Assembly: GCF_002163675.1 (NCBI RefSeq)
Contig: NZ_CP019334.1
Span: 754,001 to 818,000 of the forward strand
Length of the DNA stretch: 64,000 nt
Reading direction: 5' to 3'
Source: Polaribacter sp. SA4-12
GTDB lineage: Bacteria; Bacteroidota; Bacteroidia; Flavobacteriales; Flavobacteriaceae
A program made the translations under genes and the position numbers. Below the pieces are notes generated by a model. That model saw only the letters and a program-made list of their open reading frames with translations, did no database searches and was not told the origin of the DNA. The stretch's first letter is position 1. The number at the start of each line of letters is the position of its first letter. This document shows, one piece after another, positions 46,260-55,390 of the stretch.

Positions 46260-47189
46260 TTATAATTTAATTGCGTAAACTAATCTTACGTGTGCATATG
46301 CTCCATTACTAAAATTAGAGCTTTCGTTTAGCTGAGTTCTATCGTCTCCAATTGTTGCAAGTGGCAAAGCTAAATCAATTTTGTCATCTTGATTATATTG
46401 AGCGTAACTTCTTCCAAAAGAATATCCATATCTACCTTCTATATGAATTCCACCTGAAATATTATATCTAGCGAACAAACCTAAATCAATACTTCTTCTT
46501 TCTATATAGTCATTCTGATAAGCTTCTTCTCCTAAACGATATGAAGTTACCAATCCGAAATGATGTATTCCTACATTTAACTTTTCGTTTACTTTGTATT
46601 TGATTTTAGAATAAATTGGAAGTAAACCTGACATAGACCATCTTTCAGACATTTTCCATTCTAGGTTCACCAAAGGAACTATATTAGGACCAAATGCTTC
46701 TTGGTTATACAAGATTCCATAACCAATTTTCAATCTCTCGTGAAACACTTTTTCATAAATAAATGTACCACCAAATTGAAAGTGTTTAGAACCTATATTT
46801 TTAAAATCACTCATTAACCTAGGTGTAAAAAATGCTTGAATAGAATTTCCGTTTGAAAGTTTCTGAATCAATCCAGTTCTTAAAATAAGTCCATGTACTT
46901 TTATTGGGTTAGCTATATTATCAGTCATATCTATATTATTATTTACATTCCACTGCATATAATTAAGACTGTTATACCAAATCTGTTTTTCATTCAAAAC
47001 AATTGGAACAGTCAAGTTAACCATAGCTCCTCTTTCAGTTGTTTCTCCAGTATAAGGAGATTGGTCTTTAAAAGGTTGTGGTGTACCAAAATGACCTGAT
47101 ACGGTTAATATATCTAATGTTTCTTGAGCAGTAACAAACGACACCGACCCTATAATTAATAATAAAACTAAAATTCTTTTCATATTCAT
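46260..47189 (-). CDS. DUF6268-type outer-membrane beta-barrel protein
   Basis: A 309-residue exported protein. Signal peptide at 1-21 (ending FVTAQE), followed by beta strands typical of an outer-membrane barrel: AMVNLTVPIVLNEKQIWYNS, then RLKIGYGILYNQEAFGPNIV, and the end AYAHVRLVYAIKL. It resembles DUF6268 proteins; the role is unknown. Either of two Met residues (MNMKR) can start it. It stands alone on the minus strand, between the repeat cluster and the lysozyme gene. It is probably a channel or an anchor; sequence does not tell. Confidence 0.72.
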   Translation of the reverse strand: MNMKRILVLLLIIGSVSFVTAQETLDILTVSGHFGTPQPFKDQSPYTGETTERGAMVNLTVPIVLNEKQIWYNSLNYMQWNVNNNIDMTDNIANPIKVHGLILRTGLIQKLSNGNSIQAFFTPRLMSDFKNIGSKHFQFGGTFIYEKVFHERLKIGYGILYNQEAFGPNIVPLVNLEWKMSERWSMSGLLPIYSKIKYKVNEKLNVGIHHFGLVTSYRLGEEAYQNDYIERRSIDLGLFARYNISGGIHIEGRYGYSFGRSYAQYNQDDKIDLALPLATIGDDRTQLNESSNFSNGAYAHVRLVYAIKL

Positions 47190-47465
47190 CTTTTTGAATT
47201 CCGTAAGTTACTTCTTTTTTTATTCTTAAAACACTGAAGTTTTTAATTTTAATTAGATGTTCTGTATTAAACCCAACTTAAGAAGATTATGATGTCGTTT
47301 TAATGACTTATAATCGAAGTTAGTTTTTTTGAAGCAAAAAATCTACAAGTAATTATACCTGTTTTTCAAAGTTTTAAACTCTTTTAAATGAATTATAATA
47401 GAAAATTAAAGCTTTAAATTTCATCAAAAAAGCTGCGTTAAAAAATAAATGTTGTCTTATACTCA
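47190..47465. other. Gene-free stretch between lysozyme and DUF6268 genes
   Basis: Together with the terminator at 47466-47507 this makes a 365-bp spacer. It is AT-rich with several T tracts and no frame worth calling. No -7 box for the DUF6268 gene was found. Confidence 0.35.
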
Positions 47466-47507
47466 TAAAAACCTCCAATTAAACTGAATTTAATTCAGAA
47501 ATTAGAG
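47466..47507 (-). terminator. Terminator of the lysozyme gene
   Basis: CTCCAATT...AATTAGAG enclose the perfect CTGAATT-T-AATTCAG. On the minus strand it is followed by a T run. The word CTCC(A/G)TTAAACTGAATT-like recurs in the terminator at 50982-51023 with 17 of 19 positions alike. Confidence 0.65.
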
Positions 47508-47554
47508 ATTTATTTTCTAACGATTAGAATAACCGTAAATTTTAAAATCAATTT

Positions 47555-48310
47555 TTATCTGTGATAACTATTCTTTATAAATGTTTTAAACTTTGTAATA
47601 TCACCATTAAATAGATCAGCATCATCTGTAGCATTCACAATTTTATAATTGTCTGTTTTTTGCCAAATTAAATAACTTTGGGTTTTCCAATTATTTGGTA
47701 TATCTGGTTTTTGTTTGCCATTATAATCAGCAATCCAAAGTGGGTATTTACTAAAAACGGAATTGTTTAAATAAGTGTTTCCACAATTAAGACTCGTATA
47801 TATTATTGGCGTTACGTTTCCCTTTTTTTCAATCTCTTTTATAAAGATTAAAAGGTTTTTCTGTATGGTTTCAGCAGATTGAGAGGTATCAATTCCTCCT
47901 TGCTCAAAATCTACTATTGGCGGAATATCGTTTGTTGTAATATCACTAATCGCGTTTAAAAAGAAGTTAGCTTGTACCAAAGGATCATCTTGAGTTCTGT
48001 AAAAATGATAAGCACCTCTTATAAAACCCTTTTCTTTTATATCTCGCCAATTCATCATAAATTTTGGATCGGTATACGTTACTCCTTCTGTGGCTTTACA
48101 AATTACAAACTGTAAACTATCTTTTCTTTTTACGAGTAAATCAACTTCATTATTATTAAAATGAGAAATATCGATTCCAAAAACAAATGGTTTTTCTGGT
48201 GTTACAATCGCTTTGTGGTTTTCCTTTTTTGTTTCTTGTTTCACTTTTTCTTTACAAGAAAAAATGAATAGAAAACCAAAAATAATTAGCTGTAGATACT
48301 GTCTTTTCAT
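47555..48310 (-). CDS. GH25-family lysozyme, lipoprotein
   Basis: A 251-residue lipoprotein: MKRQYLQLIIFGFLFIFSC has a lipobox (FSC, Cys19). The glycosyl hydrolase 25 barrel begins at FVFGIDISHFNNNEVD and has the catalytic pair in PPIVDFEQGG, plus GAYHFYRTQDDP and LWIADYNGKQKP. The family cuts the MurNAc-GlcNAc bond of peptidoglycan. It would act on the cell's own wall or on other bacteria. The frame stays open to 48406, but that stretch overlaps the promoter, and only the ATG at 48310 gives a lipoprotein signal. Confidence 0.92.
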   Translation of the reverse strand: MKRQYLQLIIFGFLFIFSCKEKVKQETKKENHKAIVTPEKPFVFGIDISHFNNNEVDLLVKRKDSLQFVICKATEGVTYTDPKFMMNWRDIKEKGFIRGAYHFYRTQDDPLVQANFFLNAISDITTNDIPPIVDFEQGGIDTSQSAETIQKNLLIFIKEIEKKGNVTPIIYTSLNCGNTYLNNSVFSKYPLWIADYNGKQKPDIPNNWKTQSYLIWQKTDNYKIVNATDDADLFNGDITKFKTFIKNSYHR

Positions 48311-48375
48311 TTTTAGATTTGTTAAAATATGAATTCTTAAATAGTTTCGTTTTGAGAACTTATTTGAATTATTAA

Positions 48376-48406
48376 CAAACTTAGATATGTTTAATAAGTA
48401 AGACAA
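48376..48406 (-). promoter_or_regulatory. Lysozyme gene promoter
   Basis: On the minus strand: -33 TTG (48404-48406), 20 nt, -7 TAAGTTTG (48376-48383). The predicted start near 48370 gives a 60-nt leader and settles the ATG at 48310. Confidence 0.72.
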
Positions 48407-48460
48407 GCGTGTAAATACCTGTTTTTTGTTTATAATAAAGGGAATATTAAAAGTGATTCG

Positions 48461-49798
48461 CTAAGTTTTAGATACTTTTTTAGCAAATGTTTTTACATTT
48501 GAAACAACACCGTAAAACTTATTAAAAATCATACAAGCAACTAAATCTCCAGTAACATTAACAGCTGTTCTAAACATTCCTAAAATACGATCTATACCAA
48601 CAATTACAATTAAACCATCAATAGGAATTCCTGCACCTTGTAATACGGATGCTAGAATAATAACACCACCTCCAGGAATAGCAGGTGTTCCAATAGAAGC
48701 TGCAACTACTGTAAAAGTGATTAATACTAAATTGATAAGAGATAATTCAATTCCGTAAGCTTGTGCCATAAAAATAGTAGTAACACACTGAAACAATGCC
48801 GTTCCATCCATATTAATAGTTGCTCCAATAGGAATCACAAAATCACTAATGTTAGAGGAAACTCCTAATTTTTCATCCGCAGTTTTCATTGAAATTGGCA
48901 TCACTGCTGCAGAACTTGCAGTTGAAAACGCCAACAATTGAGGTTCTTTTATCGCTTGTAAAAATTTTAGAGGATTTTTTTTCACAACTAAGAGTACCAT
49001 CAATAAATAAAAAGAAATCAATAATAATAAACCAATAATTACGACAAGCATATAATAGCCCAAGCCTAAAAATATATCTAAACCTGTTCTAGATAATAAA
49101 GCCGCCATTAAACCAAAAACCGCATAAGGAATAAGAATCATTGCCCAAGAAACTACAATCATACAAATTTTTTGTACTGCTTCTGTAAAGCGAATAATGG
49201 GTTTTGCTGTTTTATTATTTAACTGCGTAATGGCAACACCTATAATAATTGTAAAAATTACAACGCCCAACATTTCTCCTGTTAAAATAGATTCTAGTGG
49301 GTTATTCGGAATAAGATTAGAAATAGTATCAGGAATGTTTTCCATAAGATTAGGAACTTCTTTAGCAACAGAAATTTCTCCACTATTATTAGGAAATCCA
49401 CCGAGTTTAAAAATATATTCTCCCGGTTTCATAATTAGCGTTACAGTTAAACCAATAATGATAGAAACAGCAGTTGTAAAAACAAAATATAACAACAGTT
49501 TTAAGCCAAAGGTTTTAAGATTATCTGATGAGTTACCTACAATTCCTGAAATTATAGAAGCAAATATCAAAGGAATCATAATCATTTGTACAAGTCTCAT
49601 AAATACTTGACCTGGTAAGTCTAACCAATTCGCTAATGACAAACTAAAACTCTCTGAAACGAATCCTGCAGATGGATTTAGAAACATCCCTAAAACAGCA
49701 CCTAAAATTAAACCAATAATAACTTTAAGCCATAAGCGACCTTTTATTAAATGGTCTAAATGAACAGATAAATTATTAAGAGGTCTTATTTTTAACAT
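48461..49798 (-). CDS. Dicarboxylate/amino acid:cation symporter
   Basis: A 445-residue inner-membrane transporter of the DAACS (GltP/DctA) family, driving uptake of glutamate, aspartate or C4-dicarboxylates with Na+ or H+. Key motifs are the serine-rich STASSAAVMPISM (about 299-311) and NMDGTALFQC (about 334-343), then the final helices with GTPAIPGGGVI. Eight hydrophobic helices and two hairpins fit the fold. The gene stands alone in a 660-bp spacing; no sensor pair is adjacent. The substrate cannot be read from sequence. Confidence 0.93.
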   Translation of the reverse strand: MLKIRPLNNLSVHLDHLIKGRLWLKVIIGLILGAVLGMFLNPSAGFVSESFSLSLANWLDLPGQVFMRLVQMIMIPLIFASIISGIVGNSSDNLKTFGLKLLLYFVFTTAVSIIIGLTVTLIMKPGEYIFKLGGFPNNSGEISVAKEVPNLMENIPDTISNLIPNNPLESILTGEMLGVVIFTIIIGVAITQLNNKTAKPIIRFTEAVQKICMIVVSWAMILIPYAVFGLMAALLSRTGLDIFLGLGYYMLVVIIGLLLLISFYLLMVLLVVKKNPLKFLQAIKEPQLLAFSTASSAAVMPISMKTADEKLGVSSNISDFVIPIGATINMDGTALFQCVTTIFMAQAYGIELSLINLVLITFTVVAASIGTPAIPGGGVIILASVLQGAGIPIDGLIVIVGIDRILGMFRTAVNVTGDLVACMIFNKFYGVVSNVKTFAKKVSKT

Positions 49799-50053
49799 AG
49801 TATTACGTGCACTTAATGTTTGCCAGCGTTAACACAGATATAATAATATAATTCGAAATAACTAAGCTCTTTTTTTAAAACTTAGAGACAACTAAATGAG
49901 TATAACAAGTTAAGAATTAAAACGTTAAAAACACATGTATTAATTAAAAAAAAAGAGAATTAAATGTATCATTTTATTAAAAAAAACTAGCAGTACTTAT
50001 CTTTAAATTATCAAATGTACACCACCTATTTCATCGATTAAATTAACTTTTTT

Positions 50054-50791
50054 TTACAGATTTCTTTGTTTGTATTTTCTTTTAGTTTTTATAAGTGAAT
50101 ATCTAAAATCATCATAGAATAAACTTAGAAGAAGAATTAATGCTGCAAAAATTAAAGTATTTAATTTTAATTGAAAATTAGAATAAAAAATAACCCCAAC
50201 TAAACCACCTACAAAGAAGAAGGAAATAATATAAAGTCGAAGTTTAATATTTTCCTTAAGCTTATCTCTTTGCTCAAGTAACTTAGGGAATAATAAATGA
50301 GAAATATCAATACCTAAATCGGTAAAAAGACCTGTTAAATGTGTCGTTCTTACAATAGCATTTGAAATTTTTGTTACAAAAGAATTCTGAATTCCCATGG
50401 CAACAAGTAGTAAACAGACAATTAAGTTAGGAAATTCTATTTCAATAATATTACTTAAAACCCCAATTGAAATTAAGATAATACATTCAATTATTGTAGG
50501 TATTACAAATACATTAAGTCGTTTGTTTTCTTTATACTTTTCTATAAGGTAACTTGATAAAAATGAACCAAAAAGAAAAGAGAATATATAAAGGAAATAA
50601 ATGGTGCCTTTCCAAAATTTGAATTCAGCAACATCACTCATAAATAATGCAAAATGCCCTGTAACATTTGTTGTTAACTGTTTAAAAGCTAAAAAACCAG
50701 TAACATTAACAATACCTGCTACAAAAGATAAAACGGTAGCAATTTGCAAATTATGTTTTAAAGTTCGGCTCTTACCTTGGTGTCTAAACAT
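50054..50791 (-). CDS. DUF1275 (YoaK-type) membrane protein
   Basis: A 245-residue protein with about six hydrophobic helices. The DUF1275 start is clear in ATVLSFVAGIVNVTGFLAFK (about 19-38) and TTNVTGHFALFMSDVAEFKF (about 42-61), followed by AMGIQNSFVTKISNAIVRTT (about 136-155) and HLTGLFTDLGIDIS. The family is widespread; its function is unknown. It stands alone on the minus strand, without partners. A basic tail (KTKRKYKQRNL) lies on the cytoplasmic side. Confidence 0.9.
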   Translation of the reverse strand: MFRHQGKSRTLKHNLQIATVLSFVAGIVNVTGFLAFKQLTTNVTGHFALFMSDVAEFKFWKGTIYFLYIFSFLFGSFLSSYLIEKYKENKRLNVFVIPTIIECIILISIGVLSNIIEIEFPNLIVCLLLVAMGIQNSFVTKISNAIVRTTHLTGLFTDLGIDISHLLFPKLLEQRDKLKENIKLRLYIISFFFVGGLVGVIFYSNFQLKLNTLIFAALILLLSLFYDDFRYSLIKTKRKYKQRNL

Positions 50792-50981
50792 TTTGTTTTT
50801 TCAAATTATATAGAGAAGCTATTAAATATTTCAAGAGTTTATTACTTATAATTCTATTGAGTAAAATTAGTTATTTATGTCGATAAATTAACCTTAAAAA
50901 GCAACCATTTTACAAGAAAAGCCATTTATTAAAAAGGAAAATGTTCTTATCATAGAAATGGACTCATTCATAAAAAAGCAT

Positions 50982-51023
50982 AAAAAAACTCCAGTTAAAC
51001 TGAATTCAGTAATTGGCTTTTTT
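50982..51023. terminator. Terminator downstream of the lipoyl-like pseudogene
   Basis: CCAGTTA and TAATTGG enclose ACTGAATTCAGT (a perfect palindrome at about 50999-51010). A and T runs on both sides make it usable from either strand. It lies 22 bp past the stop of the minus-strand pseudogene. Confidence 0.65.
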
Positions 51024-51044
51024 AAAATTCGACTAAAAATCTAT

Positions 51045-51401
51045 TCAAACATAGTACATTACTTCTTCTTTTTCTACAGAAACAGAATGACTAAAATCTA
51101 AAGGAATATGAAGTAATATTTCATTTTTATTGGTAATTTCCACAAGCTTTCCAGAAACAAAGTTTTCATATTTTATAGTTATTATATCACTTTCAAGTTC
51201 ACAAATAATGTTATTTTTCTGAATAGAATTTCCTACTATAAAAACCAATTAGTAATTTTAAAAGATTCATCATTTCTTTTAGACATCCTTATTACTTGAA
51301 CTTTCTTTGCATCAAAATCAATTATAGTAATACTATTTTTTTTCTATCGTCTTTAAGTCTGAATGAAAAAGGTGACTAAATATGTTTTTTATGAAACTCA
51401 T
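51045..51401 (-). pseudogene. Biotinyl/lipoyl-like small protein gene with two frameshifts
   Basis: From the ATG at 51401 the frame reads MSFIKNIFSHLFHSDLKTIE and stops just past an 8-base A run (51336-51343). Dropping one base there continues NSITIIDFDAKKVQVIRMSK to ITNWF, which stops at 51239-51241. Adding one base in the T run near 51240-51244 continues IVGNSIQKNNIICELESDII to the end at 51045. The joined protein of about 118 residues fits a biotinyl/lipoyl domain (vGxxiqkxxiicElEsD...sGklvEI). The lipoyl Lys after ESD is Ile. Both breaks lie in homopolymers, so they are either real decay or sequencing slips. Confidence 0.7.
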
Positions 51402-51569
51402 TTTACAGAAAATATTGTTTATAAATTTCTGAATACATTGTAGTGAATTTTATGTAATTTTGAATCTTTACATACATATCGAAATAAGCTTTTTTAAGCA
51501 ATGGTGAAATCTTCTTTTTATGATGAGATCCCTGCTATTGTCGGAATAAAAAACATAAAATAATTTTAT

Positions 51570-54014
51570 TTGTTACATTATATAGACGTCATATTACCAA
51601 TTCCTATTCAGAAAACATTTACGTATTCTGTTACAGAAGAAGAAGCTAATTTTCTACAGAAAGGAATGCGTGTTGCAGTTTCTTTCGGAAAATCAAAAAT
51701 GTATTCTGCATTGGTTCTAAATATTCATCAAACAAAACCGACGCTATATGAAGCTAAAGAAATTCATCAGATTTTAGATGAAACACCTTTGGTAAATGAG
51801 AGGCAATTACAACATTGGCAATGGATTTCTGATTATTACATCTGTTCTTTAGGTGATGTTTATAGAGCTTCTTTACCTTCTGCTTTTTTGTTAGAAAGTG
51901 AAACAATTATTAATAAAAATGAAACGTTTACGGAAGATGACATTTTAGCTGATGATGAGTTCTTAATTTTTGAAGCGTTACAACATCAATCTCAGTTAAC
52001 GATTCATCAAGTTGCAGATATTTTAGGAAAGAAAAAAGTAATGCCAATTGTAAATGGATTGATTAAAAAATCTGCAATTACAATTAAAGAAGAAATTTAC
52101 GAGCAATACAAACCCAAGTTGGTAAAATATGTTCGTTTACATGCTGATTATTCTTCTGATGATTCTTTAGGTAAATTACTAGAAGAATTATCTAGAGCAA
52201 AAAAACAACGTGAAGCCGTTTTAGGATTTTTTCAGTTATCAACTTCTAAGAAACCAATAAAATCGAAAGAATTAGAAGAAAAAGCTGCTGTTTCATCCAC
52301 CATTTTAAAATCGTTAGTCGATAAAAATATCTTTGAATTTTATCATATTCAAACAGACAGAATTCAATATAAAGGAGATACAAATGATTTAAAAGTACTA
52401 AATGAGTTTCAAGAAAAAGCACTTCTAGAGATCAAAGAAACCTTTAAAGAAAAAGATGTTACGCTTTTACACGGAATTACAAGTTCTGGTAAAACAGAAG
52501 TATATACAAAGTTAATTCAGGAAGTTTTAGATGAAGGAAAACAAGTTTTATTCTTGTTACCAGAAATTGCTTTAACAACGCAAATTATTACACGTTTACA
52601 GTTTTATTTTGGGGAGCAGATTTCTGTTTTTCATTCAAAATACTCAATGAATGAACGTGTAGAAGTTTGGAATAACGTTTTAGAGAATAAACCAAAAGCG
52701 AGAATCATTTTAGGAGCTCGTTCTTCCATATTTTTACCGTTTTCTAATCTAGGATTAATTGTTGTAGATGAAGAGCATGAAACTTCTTACAAGCAATTTG
52801 AACCTTCACCACGATACAATGCTCGTGATTCTGCTATTGTTTTAGCAAAAATTCATAAAGCAAAAATCTTGTTAGGATCTGCCACTCCATCTTTAGAAAC
52901 TTATTTTAATGCGCAACAAAACAAATATGGTTTTGTTGAATTAAATAGACGTCATGGAAATGTGCAATTGCCAACAATTGAATTGATAGATGTTAAAGAA
53001 AAGCAACGGAAAAAGGAAATGAAAGGTCATTTTTCTGATAGATTGCTAAAATTGATTCAAGAAGCTTTAGATTTAAAAGAACAAGTAATCTTATTTCAAA
53101 ATAGACGTGGGTTTTCACCAGTTGTAGAGTGTAAAACCTGTGGAGTTTCGCCTCAATGTCCTAATTGTGATGTGAGTTTAACGTTTCATAAATTTAGACA
53201 CGAATTACGTTGTCATTATTGTAATTATCAAAGAGCAATGCCAAATAGTTGTGGCGCTTGTGGAAGCAATACTTTAGATAATAAAGGTTTTGGAACAGAA
53301 CAAATTGAGTTGGAATTAAAAGAACTTTTTCCCGATTTTAAAATCGGAAGAATGGATTTAGATACAACGCGTGGTAAATATGGATATCAGAAAATAATTG
53401 GCGCTTTTGAAGCAAAAGAAATTGATGTTTTAGTAGGAACACAAATGTTATCTAAAGGGTTAGATTTTGAAAATGTTTCTTTAGTTGGTGTTTTAAGTGC
53501 AGATTCGATGCTTAATTTCCCCGATTTTAGAGCACATGAACGTGCGTATGATATGATGGTACAAGTTTCTGGTAGAGCTGGTAGAAGTAAAAAACAAGGA
53601 AATGTTGCCATACAAACCTTTAATCCTCATCATCAAATATTACAACAAGTTTCTACTACAAATTATGTAGAAATGTATAAAGAACAGTTGCAAGAACGTT
53701 GGCAATATAAATATCCTCCTTATTATAGATTGATTAAAATAACACTAAAACACAAAGATTATAACAAAGTTGATAGTGGTGTTAATTGGTTAGCAAAAGC
53801 ATTGGAAAACTCTTTTGGAGAACATGTTTTAGGTCCGACTGCTCCTGCAGTTTCTAGAATTAGAAATCAATATATTAAGAATATTGTGATTAAGATTCCG
53901 CCAAAACAGAGTTTAGCAAACACAAAAAAACAACTTCAAAAGATAAAAGATACTTTTGAAGTTGTTAAAGATTTTAGACCAATCAGATTTATTACTGATG
54001 TTGATCCGTATTAA
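51570..54014 (+). CDS. priA: Primosomal replication helicase PriA
   Basis: An 814-residue 3'-to-5' helicase that restarts stalled replication forks. The N-terminal DNA-binding domain starts at YIDVILPIPIQKTFTYSV (about 4-21). The helicase has Walker A HGITSSGKTE (about 303-312) and the DEEHETSYKQ box. Eight zinc-binding cysteines follow (CKTCGVSPQCPNCD, then CHYCNY and CGACGSN), and then VSGRAGR. The start is a TTG: a TAA lies three codons upstream and no ATG precedes the conserved start of the family, which begins just before YIDVI. Next in-frame ATG would delete 32 conserved residues. Confidence 0.94.
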   Translation: MLHYIDVILPIPIQKTFTYSVTEEEANFLQKGMRVAVSFGKSKMYSALVLNIHQTKPTLYEAKEIHQILDETPLVNERQLQHWQWISDYYICSLGDVYRASLPSAFLLESETIINKNETFTEDDILADDEFLIFEALQHQSQLTIHQVADILGKKKVMPIVNGLIKKSAITIKEEIYEQYKPKLVKYVRLHADYSSDDSLGKLLEELSRAKKQREAVLGFFQLSTSKKPIKSKELEEKAAVSSTILKSLVDKNIFEFYHIQTDRIQYKGDTNDLKVLNEFQEKALLEIKETFKEKDVTLLHGITSSGKTEVYTKLIQEVLDEGKQVLFLLPEIALTTQIITRLQFYFGEQISVFHSKYSMNERVEVWNNVLENKPKARIILGARSSIFLPFSNLGLIVVDEEHETSYKQFEPSPRYNARDSAIVLAKIHKAKILLGSATPSLETYFNAQQNKYGFVELNRRHGNVQLPTIELIDVKEKQRKKEMKGHFSDRLLKLIQEALDLKEQVILFQNRRGFSPVVECKTCGVSPQCPNCDVSLTFHKFRHELRCHYCNYQRAMPNSCGACGSNTLDNKGFGTEQIELELKELFPDFKIGRMDLDTTRGKYGYQKIIGAFEAKEIDVLVGTQMLSKGLDFENVSLVGVLSADSMLNFPDFRAHERAYDMMVQVSGRAGRSKKQGNVAIQTFNPHHQILQQVSTTNYVEMYKEQLQERWQYKYPPYYRLIKITLKHKDYNKVDSGVNWLAKALENSFGEHVLGPTAPAVSRIRNQYIKNIVIKIPPKQSLANTKKQLQKIKDTFEVVKDFRPIRFITDVDPY

Positions 54015-54113
54015 TTAAATTGTTCTTTTTTCAATCAAAAAATGAAATGATGATTTCACAAAAATTGTCATTTCATCAGAGAGAGAAACGAACGATGAAA
54101 AATCTAAACTGAT

Positions 54114-55289
54114 TTAATAATTTCTATATTTTTTCGTTTCTTCAAAAACGTGTTCTAAGATTTTTTGTTCTTTTTCATCAAAAACAATGTCTCTACGTTT
54201 CATTACAACTTCTGCAACCTCAAAAACTTTATTGGTTTTGTATTCTGTAAATCCTGATGCTCCTCCCCAACTAAAAGAGGGAACAAAGTTTCTTGGAAAT
54301 CCGCTTCCAAAAAGATTAGCACTTACACCAACTACTGTTCCTGTATTAAACATGGTATTTATTCCACATTTAGAATGATCTCCCATCATTAAACCACAAA
54401 ATTGTAATCCTGTTTTTGCAAAACGACCAGTTTCATAATTCCACAGTTTTACTTCTGCGTAATTATTTTTAAGATTAGAATTGTTTGTATCCGCACCTAA
54501 ATTACACCATTCTCCTAAAACCGAATTCCCTAAATAACCATCGTGACCTTTACTCGAATACCCAAATAAAACGGAATTACTAACCTCACCTCCTACTTTA
54601 CAATAAGGACCTAATGTTGTTCCTCCATAAATTTTAGCTCCCATTTTTAGCACTGAATGTTCACACATTGCAAATGGACCTTTTACAGCAGAGTTTTCTA
54701 AAATAACAGCGTCTTTACCAATATAAATTGGACCTTCGGATGCATTTAAAGTTGCAAAAGTAATTTCTGCACCTTCTTCAATAAAGATATTCTCTTTATT
54801 AATACAACGAGTTCCTTCTGGTATTGGTTGAGATGTTCTTCCTTCTGTAATTAAATCGAAATCTTGTTGAATCGCTTCTGCATTTAAAGAGAATATATCC
54901 CAAGTATTTTTTACTTGTAAAATAGCTTCTTCAAATTCAATTTGTTTGTATTCATCAAAATTTACTTCTTCTTGAGAATCTGAAGTATAAAATGCAATTA
55001 CATCTTCCCCTTTAAAAATAGCTTCATTTTTTGATAATTCTTTGATTTTATCAACCAAGCTTTCAGTAGGACAAAAAGAAGCGTTTATCAAAATATTTTC
55101 TTCCATTTCTACCATCGGATATTTTTCTTCTAAATATTCCTCAGTAACGGTTGTTGTCGTTAAACCTAAATGATTTTCCCATTTTTCTCTAATGGTTAAA
55201 ATCCCTATTCTTATGTCTGCAACTGGTTTTGTATATGTAAATGGTAATAGAGCGTTTCTAACATCTCCATCAAATAGAATATAATTCAT
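54114..55289 (-). CDS. GlmU-like sugar nucleotidyltransferase / acetyltransferase
   Basis: A 391-residue protein of the GlmU-like (TIGR03991) type. The N-terminal half starts with MNYILFDGDVRNALLPFTYT and continues PVADIRIGILTIREKWE (about 1-40). The C-terminal half is a left-handed beta-helix of hexapeptide repeats (INKENIFIEEGAEI to SKCGINTMFNTGTVVG). The canonical nucleotidyl loop G-x-G-T-x-M is absent, so the first reaction is uncertain. It probably transfers acetyl or nucleotidyl groups in sugar metabolism. The frame extends eight codons to 55313, but the ATG at 55289 fits the family start. Confidence 0.84.
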   Translation of the reverse strand: MNYILFDGDVRNALLPFTYTKPVADIRIGILTIREKWENHLGLTTTTVTEEYLEEKYPMVEMEENILINASFCPTESLVDKIKELSKNEAIFKGEDVIAFYTSDSQEEVNFDEYKQIEFEEAILQVKNTWDIFSLNAEAIQQDFDLITEGRTSQPIPEGTRCINKENIFIEEGAEITFATLNASEGPIYIGKDAVILENSAVKGPFAMCEHSVLKMGAKIYGGTTLGPYCKVGGEVSNSVLFGYSSKGHDGYLGNSVLGEWCNLGADTNNSNLKNNYAEVKLWNYETGRFAKTGLQFCGLMMGDHSKCGINTMFNTGTVVGVSANLFGSGFPRNFVPSFSWGGASGFTEYKTNKVFEVAEVVMKRRDIVFDEKEQKILEHVFEETKKYRNY

Positions 55290-55331
55290 TTTTTCTTTTT
55301 TGAAGTAATACAAATTTACTTTAAAATGAGC

Positions 55332-55366
55332 ACAAAAAAAACCGATTGTAATAATTACAACCGATT
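55332..55366 (-). terminator. Terminator of the T9SS cargo gene
   Basis: ACCGATTGTAAT / ATTACAACCGAT pair only if read on the minus strand, where two G-U wobbles replace the A-C mismatches seen on the plus strand. An A run at 55334-55341 supplies the T tract. This fixes its direction. Confidence 0.72.
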
Positions 55367-55390
55367 TTTATCAATTTGAATAATAAAAGA

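Noticed and set aside
48311..48406. N-terminal extension of the lysozyme
   Set aside because: It overlaps a good promoter, and only the downstream ATG gives a lipoprotein signal.
51045..51248. Intact 67-residue gene with TTG start
   Set aside because: The frame begins mid-domain, and two upstream frames join it into a coherent lipoyl-like protein; a pseudogene fits better.
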